From Haloplanus natans DSM 17983 (GTDB lineage: Archaea; Halobacteriota; Halobacteria; Halobacteriales; Haloferacaceae), in NCBI RefSeq assembly GCF_000427685.1, contig NZ_KE386573.1, positions 744,001 to 808,000 on the forward strand: a stretch of DNA of 64,000 nt, written 5' to 3'. Below are positions 54,272 through 63,683 of the stretch, in pieces. The notes below the pieces were generated by a model. That model did not search any database, was not told the DNA's origin, and worked only from the letters and a program-made list of their open reading frames with translations. Positions within the stretch are counted from its first letter, which is position 1. Each line of letters opens with the position of its first letter. The translations under genes and the position numbers were made by a program.

Positions 54272-55168
54272 TCACTGGAGATAGCCAAGATCCTGCAGTC
54301 GTGATTCGACATCGTCTGTTTCGGTGGCTGTCTCGCGTGGTGCGGACGTAGCCGTGTTTCGCCGCGATTCGAATGGTAGTTCGACTAGTGGAACCTGTAT
54401 GAGACCCTCAGCAGGCATATTCGGTGGGTGTCCGTACAGGGGGATTGGAAGCGCCGAGACGCGTTCACCGAAGAGGTTCCCGTGATCGCTCGTGACTACG
54501 GTTTTGCCGTTGAGTTCGCCGACCAGTCCGACGACCTCGTCGAGTACGAGTTCCAGATTCTCTTCGTACGCCGTCCGCACGTCGTCGACTGACACCTTTC
54601 CCGCCGAGAGGAGTTCCCAAATTGAGAGATGCTCTCGCTCTCGAAGCCCGCCAGTAAATGTCGCATGAGTTCCTATTTCTTGACCCGTTGGGCCGATGAA
54701 CGGGTAGTGGGGCTGCATATAGTGGACGACTAGTTTCTTGTCCGGATACTTCTGTAGGGCTGCGAGCGCCGCTTCCGTTACGCTCTCTGGACGTACTGTC
54801 CGTAGTTTTTCGTCCCAATCACGCTTCCAGACGTGGACGATGTCGTGAAAATGGGATTCGTAACCGGCTAGCTGTGGAGAGGCGGTGACGTAGACGGTGT
54901 CGTGTCGATTCGAATTGAAATTCCGTTCGAGAAATTCCGCAGTGTGGCTGGCGTTTGATTCTACTCGCTTCGCTGCCACGTCGAACGGATTGTGTTTCTC
55001 GAAGGTGTCGTACCGACAGGCATCAAGGATGATCAGCGTGTCCCACTCTATGTCAATGTGCGACATCGCTGGAAAAGATGCGTACGTGAACGGGCGAACG
55101 AGCGACGCGGCTACCTTTCTCTTGGCTGCCTCTGGGAATTTGATCGCCTTCCGAATTTTTTCGATCAT
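54272..55168 (-). CDS. Sulfatase/alkaline-phosphatase-superfamily protein
   Basis: 298 aa. WDTLIILDACRYDTFEKHNPF carries the first metal Asp and a candidate nucleophile (Cys or Thr), LVVHYMQPHYPFIGPTGQEI a His-rich loop, and KTVVTSDHGNLFGE the D-H metal pair. This is the core of sulfatases and phospho-group transferases. No membrane anchor. In haloarchaeal glycan clusters such proteins may modify polysaccharide with sulfate or phosphate; the exact reaction is unknown. Converges on the GT4 gene. Confidence 0.85.
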   Translation of the reverse strand: MIEKIRKAIKFPEAAKRKVAASLVRPFTYASFPAMSHIDIEWDTLIILDACRYDTFEKHNPFDVAAKRVESNASHTAEFLERNFNSNRHDTVYVTASPQLAGYESHFHDIVHVWKRDWDEKLRTVRPESVTEAALAALQKYPDKKLVVHYMQPHYPFIGPTGQEIGTHATFTGGLREREHLSIWELLSAGKVSVDDVRTAYEENLELVLDEVVGLVGELNGKTVVTSDHGNLFGERVSALPIPLYGHPPNMPAEGLIQVPLVELPFESRRNTATSAPRETATETDDVESRLQDLGYLQ

Positions 55169-55223
55169 TTAGTAGTGCCCCGTCCGTAGCCGGATGGTTC
55201 TTCGACGGCCAATAAATAGATAG

Positions 55224-56099
55224 TCATGTTCGGGATGGACAATCATCTAGCAACCCATTGAGTATCCGCTCTTGTTCGTTGGTCAACTGCTGATCGTCGT
55301 CTGGAGCGAACAGCTGTCGGACAATCCGCTTCATCTCTGGTGGACTGTACATATAGACGAACCAGCCAAGGGACAGGACTAAATTAAGCGGCGACAGCCC
55401 GAGCCGCGTCACCGCCTGATAGTTGCGCTTAAGCAGGACCCATTTCTGTTCGAACTGTCCCTCGCGACTGATCGATTCCTCATTGATACGGTAGACGAAC
55501 AGCGGTTCTTCCAGATTTCGTAGCTTCCACCCGTTTGCCGCCATATCGATGAGTATCTCGTAGATCTCGGCGTACTCGGATTTGAACAGATGAGTTTCAG
55601 CGAGTGCTTCGCACCGGAACATCGCCGAGCCGATGTGTATCGGGCACGACCTCGCCAGCGCCTTCCGAATCGTTTCGTGTTCAGTCGGCCGATTTCGGAT
55701 GGTTCGCTCGTTCCGATTTGGGTTGATATAATAAAACGAACTGCCGACGGCACCGACATCCGGGTTTGACTCAAGGAACTCAACCTGACGTTCGAATCGA
55801 GATGGAACGGAGAGATCATCGGCATCGTGGAAGACGATGTATTCGCCGTTTGCATGCATTAGCCCTCTATTTCGGGCGAAGCTCTGGTTGACTCTCGGAT
55901 CGTTCACGAGTATCTTGACACGCTGGAACTCCTCTTCGAAGCGCCGGATTTTCTCGACCGTGTCGTCAGCTGAGTTACCATCGACGACAATGAGTTCGAC
56001 GTTATCGTACGTTTGGGCAGCCAACGAACGAAGCGTACTCTCGACGTAGTCGCTCTCGTTAAACGTCGGCGTAATCACCGAGATAGTCGGGCGATCCAT
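55224..56099 (-). CDS. GT2-family glycosyltransferase
   Basis: 291 aa. GT-A fold: TISVITPTFNESDYVESTLRSLAAQTYDNVELIVVDGNSADDT, NRGLMHANGEYIVFHDADDL (DxD motif as HDADD) and QVEFLESNPDVGAVGSSF. The C-terminal ~60 residues include a hydrophobic stretch LGLSPLNLVLSLGWFVYMY that may touch the membrane. Inverting sugar transfer; acceptor unknown. Confidence 0.92.
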   Translation of the reverse strand: MDRPTISVITPTFNESDYVESTLRSLAAQTYDNVELIVVDGNSADDTVEKIRRFEEEFQRVKILVNDPRVNQSFARNRGLMHANGEYIVFHDADDLSVPSRFERQVEFLESNPDVGAVGSSFYYINPNRNERTIRNRPTEHETIRKALARSCPIHIGSAMFRCEALAETHLFKSEYAEIYEILIDMAANGWKLRNLEEPLFVYRINEESISREGQFEQKWVLLKRNYQAVTRLGLSPLNLVLSLGWFVYMYSPPEMKRIVRQLFAPDDDQQLTNEQERILNGLLDDCPSRT

Positions 56100-56260
56100 T
56101 GTTGATTCAGCGGTCTACGAATTTTTTTGTCATAGGAGCGCTTGGGTTTTCGGCGGACTTGGGCTGCGTGTAGTACTACCACACTTTCTCCCCTAATTAA
56201 TTCTCCTCGTTATTTGTAACGCTTCGATCACGAGACTGCGTTGGTACGACTAGTACCCTC
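56100..56260. other. AT-rich spacer in the glycan locus
   Basis: A 161-base AT-rich gap between two minus-strand genes, probably holding the promoter of the 55224 gene. No gene is seen. Confidence 0.3.
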
Positions 56261-57370
56261 TCACGTCTCCTCTGTGATGATCTCTTGGTACAACTCGGCA
56301 TATTGGCGTGCGGTTTCATCGATATCGAACTCCGAACGAGCACGCTGTTTACAGGCCCTTCCCTCTTCAATTCGAGTTCGCTCGTCGTTATACAGTTCTA
56401 CGATTTCGGTGGCGAACGTCTCGTAGGCGTGCGGTTGAGCATAGCGTCCACACGTCCCGACCACCTCGTGGAGGACGTCGATGTCGCTGACGACGACTGG
56501 TAACCCGCTTGCCATCGCCTCCACCGCAGCCACGCAGAATCCTTCCGATGTCGAACAGATAGCGAAGACATCACTCGTTGCGAGTGTTTGATATACTTCC
56601 TCTCGTGGGACGAGGCCGGCGAATCTTATCCCCGTTTCCACGCCGAGCTCAGCAGCTAAGCCGATCAACTGTTCTCGTTCGGAACCGTCACCGACGATTA
56701 CGAGTTCGGCGCCGGGAATCTCGTCCTGAATCTTGGCAAACGCCCGCACAAGAGTGGCGTAGTTTTTCACCGGAACGAGCCGACCGACCGAGACTATTCG
56801 AAGTGGAGTGTCGTTTTCGGCATCCGGCGTCTTTTTCGACGCCATAGCGAGTGCTTGCTCGATCCGATCGATGTCGACGCCGTTGTAGATGACCTCCAGC
56901 TTCTCTTCCTCAAGTAGCAGACGCTCGTACCAGCGTAGCGAGCCCTTCGTCTGCTCCGAGTTGGAGACGACTCTATCGGCTAACGGGAGCGTCGGTGCGT
57001 TCACCAAATTCTGCAGGAGCGTGAATGACTCGTGATTCCGGTGTTCGGTGTCGACGATTTGGGTGTCTGTCGTTGCGGCGACCGCTCTCGCGATAGAGCC
57101 GATAAAATTCTGGTGCGTGTGGAGGAAATCGACCGATGAGAGTTGCTTGTGTAATCGTCGATACGCCGCGATATCGAACCGAGTTTGAGCCCCTAAAGTA
57201 GTGACTGGGACCGTGTGATCCGGATCGTCATGGGCCGTTGATCCGTTTGTCGAGTCGTAAAATGTGGCAACTTGAACGTCGATCTCGGAATCCGTGTGTA
57301 ATTTCTCGGCGATTTCGAGCGGAATAGAGCTTGCCGAGACGCCAGTGACGAGGTGAAGGACCGAAACCAT
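56261..57370 (-). CDS. GT4-family glycosyltransferase
   Basis: 369 aa. MVSVLHLVTGVSASSIPLEIAEKL opens the acceptor domain; IYNGVDIDRIEQAL, RIVSVGRLVPVKNYATLVRAFAKI, LVIVGDGSEREQL and the E-x7-E motif CSTSEGFCVAAVEAMASGLP form the donor domain. A retaining enzyme similar in layout to bacterial capsule transferases. Codon use is somewhat AT-richer than in the hydrogenase part of the window. Confidence 0.92.
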   Translation of the reverse strand: MVSVLHLVTGVSASSIPLEIAEKLHTDSEIDVQVATFYDSTNGSTAHDDPDHTVPVTTLGAQTRFDIAAYRRLHKQLSSVDFLHTHQNFIGSIARAVAATTDTQIVDTEHRNHESFTLLQNLVNAPTLPLADRVVSNSEQTKGSLRWYERLLLEEEKLEVIYNGVDIDRIEQALAMASKKTPDAENDTPLRIVSVGRLVPVKNYATLVRAFAKIQDEIPGAELVIVGDGSEREQLIGLAAELGVETGIRFAGLVPREEVYQTLATSDVFAICSTSEGFCVAAVEAMASGLPVVVSDIDVLHEVVGTCGRYAQPHAYETFATEIVELYNDERTRIEEGRACKQRARSEFDIDETARQYAELYQEIITEET

Positions 57371-57446
57371 CTACAGAATCTCCTTCACATTCACTAATGA
57401 AGCTATCCCGCGTTTTCACTTGAACTACTCGTAACGCGAGTTATAC

Positions 57447-58376
57447 TTAATTCAGTCCCGAATACAACCGCAGTATCGTGTTATACACGCTCTTTTTCAA
57501 TTCATTCACTTTCCGAAACGTCCTTTTTCCGAACTGTGATGAGAATACCTGCAAATAATACCGTGCCTTCGTGGGATCCTTTTTTACGGCCTGCCGAAAC
57601 TCGTGTCGGGCGCGGGGCATTTGATCGATTTTGACGTAGAGAAATCCACGAGTGTAGTGGATATACGCCTCTCCCTTCTTATCAAACCGCTCTTGATGTT
57701 TTTGCGTGAGTTGGTTTAGTGCGGACAACTTCATCTTCGTATTTTCGGAGAGGCGTCCCTGGTGAAGATAGTATTCCACCAGTTCTTCCGAGATCGGAGC
57801 CAAATCATATTTGTCGAGAAACCGAATTAAGAAGTCTCTATCTTGGAAAGCATCTAGTGACTCATCCAGTAATCCAATCTCATTGAACACTTTGGAGCGA
57901 AACGTCAAACAAGAGAACCCACCGACTTGATAGTCTCGAACAACTTCTACTAGGTCGGTAACTGCCGCTCGTGCGTAGTTAATGTCTTTCACAGAGGAAT
58001 CTTGGATGAAACGCTCCGTGGTGTAAACGCCGCCGATACTCTCTGGCAAATCGTCCAGCTCCGTGATAACAGTCTCTAGATGTGTCGGTAGGAACGCGTC
58101 GTCCGAGTCAAGAAAACTGATATATGGCGCGGCAGCGGTTCTAATTCCCTCGTTACGCGCCGCATTTGCCCCTCTATTCTCCGTGAGTTGAACATAGCTT
58201 ATGCGGTCATCGGTATACGATTTCATCACTGAGGGTGTTTCGTCCGTCGATCCGTCGTCAACCACGATGAGTTGGAACTCGTCTAGTGTCTGATTCAGGA
58301 CGCTGTCAACTGCCCGTGGGAGCAGTTGCGCCCTGTTGTATGTTGGTATGACTACGCTAACTCGAGCCGGTGACAT
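57447..58376 (-). CDS. GT2-family glycosyltransferase
   Basis: 309 aa. RVSVVIPTYNRAQLLPRAVDSVLNQTLDEFQLIVVDDGSTDET and GIRTAAAPYISFLDSDDAFLP (LDSDD, DxD motif) define the GT-A domain. The C-terminal ~90 residues (QKHQERFDKKGEAYIHYTRGFLYVKIDQMPRARHEFRQAVKKDPTKARYYLQV in parts) look like a TPR-type helical hairpin. Low GC for this window. Confidence 0.92.
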   Translation of the reverse strand: MSPARVSVVIPTYNRAQLLPRAVDSVLNQTLDEFQLIVVDDGSTDETPSVMKSYTDDRISYVQLTENRGANAARNEGIRTAAAPYISFLDSDDAFLPTHLETVITELDDLPESIGGVYTTERFIQDSSVKDINYARAAVTDLVEVVRDYQVGGFSCLTFRSKVFNEIGLLDESLDAFQDRDFLIRFLDKYDLAPISEELVEYYLHQGRLSENTKMKLSALNQLTQKHQERFDKKGEAYIHYTRGFLYVKIDQMPRARHEFRQAVKKDPTKARYYLQVFSSQFGKRTFRKVNELKKSVYNTILRLYSGLN

Positions 58377-58440
58377 GGTCGCGATTTAATGAACTGTCAT
58401 GCCACCATATGACTCTACGGAATACATCGAGATACGCGGT

Positions 58441-59137
58441 GGTAGTGTTCAGATTAGCTGGTTCCATGCGAAGGCGAACGCTTGAAGCCAATTTTCGACG
58501 GTGTCTGCTTCGGTGTGACTGAAACAGTTTGAGAACTAGTTTGTTCGACGTTTTAGTTCTCGAAAGATACGTTTAATGCTGTTCCGATTACCATGTTTTT
58601 CACATTTGTAATCGAGGCCGTGTCGGTGAAGCGTCGCTTGCAGCCACGTGCGGAATCGACGAGAAAGAGCGCGTTATCGACGAGATGTTTCTCACAGAGT
58701 TCCGCAAGGAATATCGCGGTTATCGCTATATTTCTCGTCGGAGAGAGCTTAACGTGCAGCAAGCGGTTTGTCTCAGGATCGACCGCAGCGTACAGCCAGA
58801 ACCATTCGTCATTGAGCTGGAGCACGGTCTCATCAACCGCAACGTGATCCGGGTCGGCACCGTCTGTGGGCTGTAAATCAGCCTTCTGCACCCAATTGTG
58901 AACGGTAGATCGACAGCGCTCAACACCCAAAATATCGGGAATCGAGATGGTATTCGAAAATGATAGTCCTGCCAAATGGAGTCGAATACCGAGCTTCATC
59001 GCTAGCTTGGGTGTCGACTCTCGCTCCACAAATCCTAACTCGAAGCGGTCGCTACCGTCGCTAGGGCGGTCGATTTCGAGCATAGACCACTCAAAAAATC
59101 GCACCGCCTCATCCTTTATCCTTATCTGAACACCGCC
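58441..59137 (-). mobile_element. Decayed IS6-family insertion sequence
   Basis: Imperfect terminal inverted repeats GGTAGTGTTCAGATTAGC (58441) and, reverse-complemented, GGCGGTGTTCAGATAAGG (to 59137). No matching 8-base duplication is found at the flanks. The ends belong to the same group as those of the MITE at 34194. Confidence 0.8.
58449..59083 (-). pseudogene. IS6-family transposase with frameshift and nonsense mutation
   Basis: Start near ATG 59083 (MLEIDRPSDGS). The first frame gives RSTVHNWVQKADLQP, HVAVDETVLQLNDEWFWLYAAVDPETNRLLHVKLSPTRN and FLVDSA, with two of the DDE residues. A one-base loss then shifts the frame to WLQATLHRHGLDYKCEKHGNRNSIKRIFRELKRRTN, stop (TAG where CAG is expected), FSNCFSHTEADTVENWLQAFAFAWNQLI. 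The third catalytic residue lies in the shifted part, so the gene is dead. Confidence 0.88.
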
Positions 59138-59640
59138 CACCACCTCCGGTATTTCATATAAAATGATTTTACGCTCAAGAGGTATGACCGTTTTAATGTG
59201 ATGACGGTCAGTCGACCGTGATTAGCAGTTTGTTAGTTCGTCCGATAATTATAATATCTAACAATAAATGATTGACTATATTATTAGGAGTTATTTGGAT
59301 CACCAACTCAAAAATATCTGTCGAAATTCGATTATTACTTTGGAGTTGAAAGAGACGACTGCGGAATTGTAGCGACGGCTACCTCCGTGTGATCGACATC
59401 GTCGGCTCTCAAACACACCCTCATCGAACCACTCAATCTGTGGTGAGGGGCTCCTAGCGGGACGCAGACCCCGATTGCCCGGGGCTGGTCACGTACGTCT
59501 ATCAGTCCCCGAAACAATTAAATTCAGGTGACACAATTCCATTTTCAAGGTGGCTCACTGGTGAACACCGACTCCGGACCGAGCACCGTTGCCCCATCCG
59601 ACTTTACCTCCTCTATACCTCCGAGAGGTTCGGATCAGCG
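59138..59640. other. AT-rich spacer in the glycan locus
   Basis: About 500 bases. The left half is strongly AT-rich (59220-59340), the right half has no gene-like frame. It likely carries the promoter for the + strand genes from 59641, but no clear TATA position can be chosen. Confidence 0.35.
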
Positions 59641-60825
59641 ATGAACATTCTATACTTCCTCGGCCAGTTTCCAAAGCTCTCCGAGAGTTTCGTCCTCAAC
59701 GAAATTTACGAACTTGACCGGCGGGGCCATCAGGTCGCCGTCTGTGCGCTCAACAAACCGACCGAGTCCGTTAGCCACCGGGAGTACGACGAACTGGATA
59801 TCTCGGTACACTGGATCGAGACGCCGCAATACCGGGACGTGACGACGCTCTGCTCAACGACGCTGTTGCACCCCGGCGTAATCAAGAGCGCCCTCCATCC
59901 CGGATCTCCGAAACACCATGCCGCCAACCTCTACCGGGCGAAACGATGTATTGAGTTCGTTGAGTGCTTACCCTTCGACCTCGACCACGTACACACACAC
60001 TTCGCGAAGGGTTCGAACTTCGGGGCTGCGTATGTCTCCGCGTACTACGACGTGCCGTTTACGCTCACGACGCACGCTACCGACCTGTACCGACGGCCGC
60101 TTGGGCGGTATAAACCGTATTTACTCCGCGCCGTGAATCGGCTAGTGACCATTTCCGAATACAATCGCTCGTACATCCGAGAGCACTTCGTCGACGACAC
60201 CCCCATCGACATCGTCCACGCGGGGATCAGACCGGACAAGTTCCGTCCGTCTGGTGACCCACAGGACGGTCGCATCCTGACGGTCTCCCGTCTCGTGGAA
60301 AAAAAGGGTATCAGATACGCGATCGAGGCGGTCGCCGAGGTCGCGAAGCACGTTCCTGATGTCGACTACCACATCGTTGGTTCCGGCCCGTTGCAAGACG
60401 ACTTGGAAGCACTGGTCGCGGAACATGACCTGCACACAAACGTCAACTTTCTGGATACGGTCAGTGACGACCGTCTGCTCACCGAGTACAACGAGGCTCG
60501 CTGTTTCCTGCTGCCCTGCGTCGTCGCCGAATCCGGGAACAGAGACGGCATCCCAGTGGCGCTCATGGAAGCCATGGCGATGAAGATACCCCCCGTGTCG
60601 ACGACGGTGTCAGGTATCCCTGAACTGATCGAAGACGACTGGAACGGGCTCCTCGTTGAGCCCCGGGATCCCGATCTGATTGCCGACGCACTTCTCACGA
60701 TGATCCGAAATGACTCAAGGTGGCGTGACTACCGCGACCGGACCAGACCCCAGATAGTCGACGAATTCAACATATCACGGGAAGTTGAAAAGCTGGAGAC
60801 GACCTTCGAGAGGTGTGTTCAGTGA
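59641..60825 (+). CDS. GT4-family glycosyltransferase (WcaL/EpsF-like)
   Basis: 394 aa. MNILYFLGQFPKLSESFVLNEIYELDRRGHQVAVCAL is the typical start of this subgroup (FP-x-LSETFV). Donor domain: ILTVSRLVEKKGIRYAIEAVAEV, YHIVGSGPLQDDLEALV, and ESGNRDGIPVALMEAMAMKIP with the E-x7-E. Heads a + strand run with the polymerase-like gene and the DUF4330-type gene. Confidence 0.92.
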   Translation: MNILYFLGQFPKLSESFVLNEIYELDRRGHQVAVCALNKPTESVSHREYDELDISVHWIETPQYRDVTTLCSTTLLHPGVIKSALHPGSPKHHAANLYRAKRCIEFVECLPFDLDHVHTHFAKGSNFGAAYVSAYYDVPFTLTTHATDLYRRPLGRYKPYLLRAVNRLVTISEYNRSYIREHFVDDTPIDIVHAGIRPDKFRPSGDPQDGRILTVSRLVEKKGIRYAIEAVAEVAKHVPDVDYHIVGSGPLQDDLEALVAEHDLHTNVNFLDTVSDDRLLTEYNEARCFLLPCVVAESGNRDGIPVALMEAMAMKIPPVSTTVSGIPELIEDDWNGLLVEPRDPDLIADALLTMIRNDSRWRDYRDRTRPQIVDEFNISREVEKLETTFERCVQ

Positions 60826-60892
60826 TTTGGCGTAGTGGCTCGCGGCCGCGGCTGGCTGCCTCTACGGCCGTATTCCCCCAACGAGACAGCCC

Positions 60893-62200
60893 ATGAGCGT
60901 CAAACAGAACATGGATTCGGACCGGATTTCGATTCCCGTCGTCACTGCACTTGTCGGACTTCTCGGACTGTCGTTGTTGAACGGAGCCTTCCCTACCGTT
61001 CGGATAGCGTCGTTCAGCTTCTTCCAGATCCACGTCTTCTGGATCATCGGTGTCTGTCTCGTTGGCTACCTCCTCCTCATCCGGAAGAGCGTCGAGGTCT
61101 CGGTCCCACTACTCTTTCTCGCGCTCTTCGCCGTGTACGCGACCATGACGATATCTTGGACGACGAGCATTTCCGATACCGTCCGGGCAATCTTCCACAT
61201 CGTGTCGTCGGCGACGGTAATCGCGGCGATCATCTACACGCTTCGTGGGAAGCGGGACTTCTCGGTGCTGGTCTACGGCTTCTTCGCCATCGTTACGATC
61301 ACGGTGCTCATCGCGTTCTGGGAATACTGGACCGGGAATCATCTGCCGGTAAGCCGGTTGACAGATCCCTCTCGGGCCAACACGCGAGGGTTCTCAAGTG
61401 TTTTCATCAATCGGAACTACTTCGTGTTTCTACTCGCTGTCACCGCGCCCATCCTTGTTTGGGAACTTCTGAGACGACGTTCGGTTGCCGCTCGGTTCGC
61501 CACACTCGGTCTTCTAATCACTGCTTTCCGGCTAATCGTCTACAACGGGGGGCGATCCGGGCTCATCGCCGGCAGCTTGGGTGTCGGTGTTACGGTCGTG
61601 TTTTGGATTCTGCGAGATAACATTCGAGCGTGGCTTTCGTCGTGGCTACCAGTCTTCACGGCACTCGTCGGCTCGACCACCGTTCTTGGATTAGTCCTTC
61701 CGAAGATAGCGAGTAACCCGTTCGACAAGGCTGCATCGTTTGGCCTGTGGAGTCGCTGGCAACTTCTGGACCTCGCTGGGACGATGTTAGTAGAGAAGCC
61801 GCTCGGACACGGTATCGGCGCGTTCACTTCGGTTGCCGCCCGCTCGTCGGTGGATACTGGGCGCATCATCAATCCCCATTCTTGGATCGCACAACTCGCC
61901 GGAGAAGTAGGGGCTGTCGGATTACTCCTGTTCGTTCTCGCCTATGGGCTTCTAGCCGACCAACTGTTTCAGACGTATCTTAATGGAGACGACGGATACG
62001 CACTCCCACTCTGTGTTTCCGTCCTGAGCTTTGCTATCGCCAGCCTCGGCACCGGTGACCCGCTTCACTCCAGCCGAATCTTCTGGGTCATATACGGGCT
62101 TGGATTAGCGTACGTACATGTGGTTGTCACGTCCGGTTTTTCGCGCTTTCAGTCCAGTGATCCGCAGGCAGTAAATCTAAACGATCAGAGGACAGATTGA
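60893..62200 (+). CDS. O-antigen ligase/polymerase-like membrane protein (Wzy/WaaL type)
   Basis: 435 aa with about 11 hydrophobic helices. The large loop near residues 290-330 with GHGIGAFTSVAARSSVDTGRIINPHSWIAQLAGEVGAVGLLLFVLAYGLL contains the H-N/S region and Arg residues that mark the Wzy_C family. It would polymerise or ligate lipid-linked glycans on the outside of the membrane. The start at 60893 or the second Met 12 codons later are both possible. Confidence 0.88.
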   Translation: MSVKQNMDSDRISIPVVTALVGLLGLSLLNGAFPTVRIASFSFFQIHVFWIIGVCLVGYLLLIRKSVEVSVPLLFLALFAVYATMTISWTTSISDTVRAIFHIVSSATVIAAIIYTLRGKRDFSVLVYGFFAIVTITVLIAFWEYWTGNHLPVSRLTDPSRANTRGFSSVFINRNYFVFLLAVTAPILVWELLRRRSVAARFATLGLLITAFRLIVYNGGRSGLIAGSLGVGVTVVFWILRDNIRAWLSSWLPVFTALVGSTTVLGLVLPKIASNPFDKAASFGLWSRWQLLDLAGTMLVEKPLGHGIGAFTSVAARSSVDTGRIINPHSWIAQLAGEVGAVGLLLFVLAYGLLADQLFQTYLNGDDGYALPLCVSVLSFAIASLGTGDPLHSSRIFWVIYGLGLAYVHVVVTSGFSRFQSSDPQAVNLNDQRTD

Positions 62201-62282
62201 AGCCACCTTCGAGTGACTCATTTCGCCCAAACTGTACGTTAGCAACTAGATTTTTATTTATTGGTGCCACACTTGTGGTTGA

Positions 62283-63683
62283 ATGGACCTTATTGACGAA
62301 CGGGGGAATCTGTTCGGCCTTCTCAACGTCGTCGATGCCCTTGTTGTCGTTCTGGTTTTTTGTCTCGTCGTAGCAGGGGTGGCACTTGCCGGTGAGGGAT
62401 TTTCCGGTGATTCGGAACCTCGTGACTTACCAACGACACACGTCACCCTCGATCTCGGTACTCAACCGGATTATCTCCTTAGCGAATTGGAAGAAAACGA
62501 CACGTACTCACCGGCAGTAAACTCCAAACTCACTATTACCGACGTTCACTTTTCTCCACAAGGGGAGCAAACTAGGGTATTGCTTCGGGCGGAACTCCGA
62601 GGTCCGGCGAGCGGTGAGACGTTGAGCTACGATAGCACACCTCCACGACTGGGACGCAGTCTCTCCATTCAGACGGATACGTATGAGGTAACGGGTGTGA
62701 TCCGAGATGTTGGTTCCAGAAGTACACTCAAAACGCGTGAAATTCCGGTGGTGCTACGGACCGAGTCACCGAGTTCCGGCACCGCCAATATTGCTCCCGA
62801 CCGGCCTCTCAATGTTGGCAACCGAACAGTCGGGAGGATTGACGAAGTCATCCTCTACCGGACAAGCGACACCGATGGTCGCCTCGCATTCATCAGCGCG
62901 ACGCTTGACGTATACGCCGGTGCGACGGGAATTCGATTCGGCGGAACACGCCTCCAGCCGGGCACGTCCATCACTTTCCCTCCAGATACGGGATCCCTTT
63001 CGTTGACCGTCCTTGATGTCGGCTCGACACTTGATCAAACCACTTCTGATGTTCTGATCAGCAGTATGGTGTCAAGCGAAGTAGCGAGCCGACTCGATAC
63101 AGGGGACACGTATCGTGTCGAGGGTCGAGACGTGGCTACCGTCGAGTCTGTCACGGTGTACGGTACGGATTCTCCCGATCAGAAGCGCGCGTTCGTCGGA
63201 CTAAACCTCGTAACGATAGCCCGAGACCAAACACCACACTTCGGCGGAACACCTGTCGAAGAAGATTCCACGATTCGGTTCGTCACAGAAACGTACGAAT
63301 TAAATGGAGAAATCCGTCGTGTCGGGGCAACCGAGCAACGCGGTGAGCGCACGACTCGAACGGTCACTCTCCAGCTTCGGAATGCTCCTCCCGTAGTCGC
63401 AAATGGCGTCCAGGAAGGGATGGTTGAGCGGGCCGCAGGCAGTACGGTTGCGAGAATCACCAACGTCTCCCGTGAGAACTCGACTATCGTTTTGACGAGT
63501 CAGGACGGTGGTATTTATCGACGTGAGCACCCCCTCAATCAGGACCTCACAATTACTGCTGAACTCACTCTGTACGAGACGCCTTCCGGAGTTTCGTTCA
63601 AAGGGCGAACGATTCAGCAAGGAAGCCGAATTGTTCTTGACCTCGGGCAGATGACAGTCCGCGTAACCGTGGTGTCACTATAG
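62283..63683 (+). CDS. DUF4330-type membrane-anchored repeat protein
   Basis: 466 aa. MDLIDERGNLFGLLNVVDALVVVLVFCLVVAGVALAG is the DUF4330 start followed by one membrane helix; the rest should be outside. Four repeats of ~95 residues each end in a beta motif: LGRSLSIQTDTYEVTGVIRDVGS, LQPGTSITFPPDTGSLSLTVLDVGS, VEEDSTIRFVTETYELNGEIRRVGA, IQQGSRIVLDLGQMTVRVTVVSL. In haloarchaea such genes often adjoin polysaccharide polymerases. The stop overlaps the next start by one base. Confidence 0.85.
   Translation: MDLIDERGNLFGLLNVVDALVVVLVFCLVVAGVALAGEGFSGDSEPRDLPTTHVTLDLGTQPDYLLSELEENDTYSPAVNSKLTITDVHFSPQGEQTRVLLRAELRGPASGETLSYDSTPPRLGRSLSIQTDTYEVTGVIRDVGSRSTLKTREIPVVLRTESPSSGTANIAPDRPLNVGNRTVGRIDEVILYRTSDTDGRLAFISATLDVYAGATGIRFGGTRLQPGTSITFPPDTGSLSLTVLDVGSTLDQTTSDVLISSMVSSEVASRLDTGDTYRVEGRDVATVESVTVYGTDSPDQKRAFVGLNLVTIARDQTPHFGGTPVEEDSTIRFVTETYELNGEIRRVGATEQRGERTTRTVTLQLRNAPPVVANGVQEGMVERAAGSTVARITNVSRENSTIVLTSQDGGIYRREHPLNQDLTITAELTLYETPSGVSFKGRTIQQGSRIVLDLGQMTVRVTVVSL

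Noticed and set aside
59138-59145. Possible 8-base target duplication of the IS6 copy
   Set aside because: caccacct on the right does not match tacgcggt on the left.
60835-61620. 261-codon + frame overlapping the O-antigen-ligase-like gene
   Set aside because: Different frame from the polytopic protein, Arg/His-rich; a shadow.
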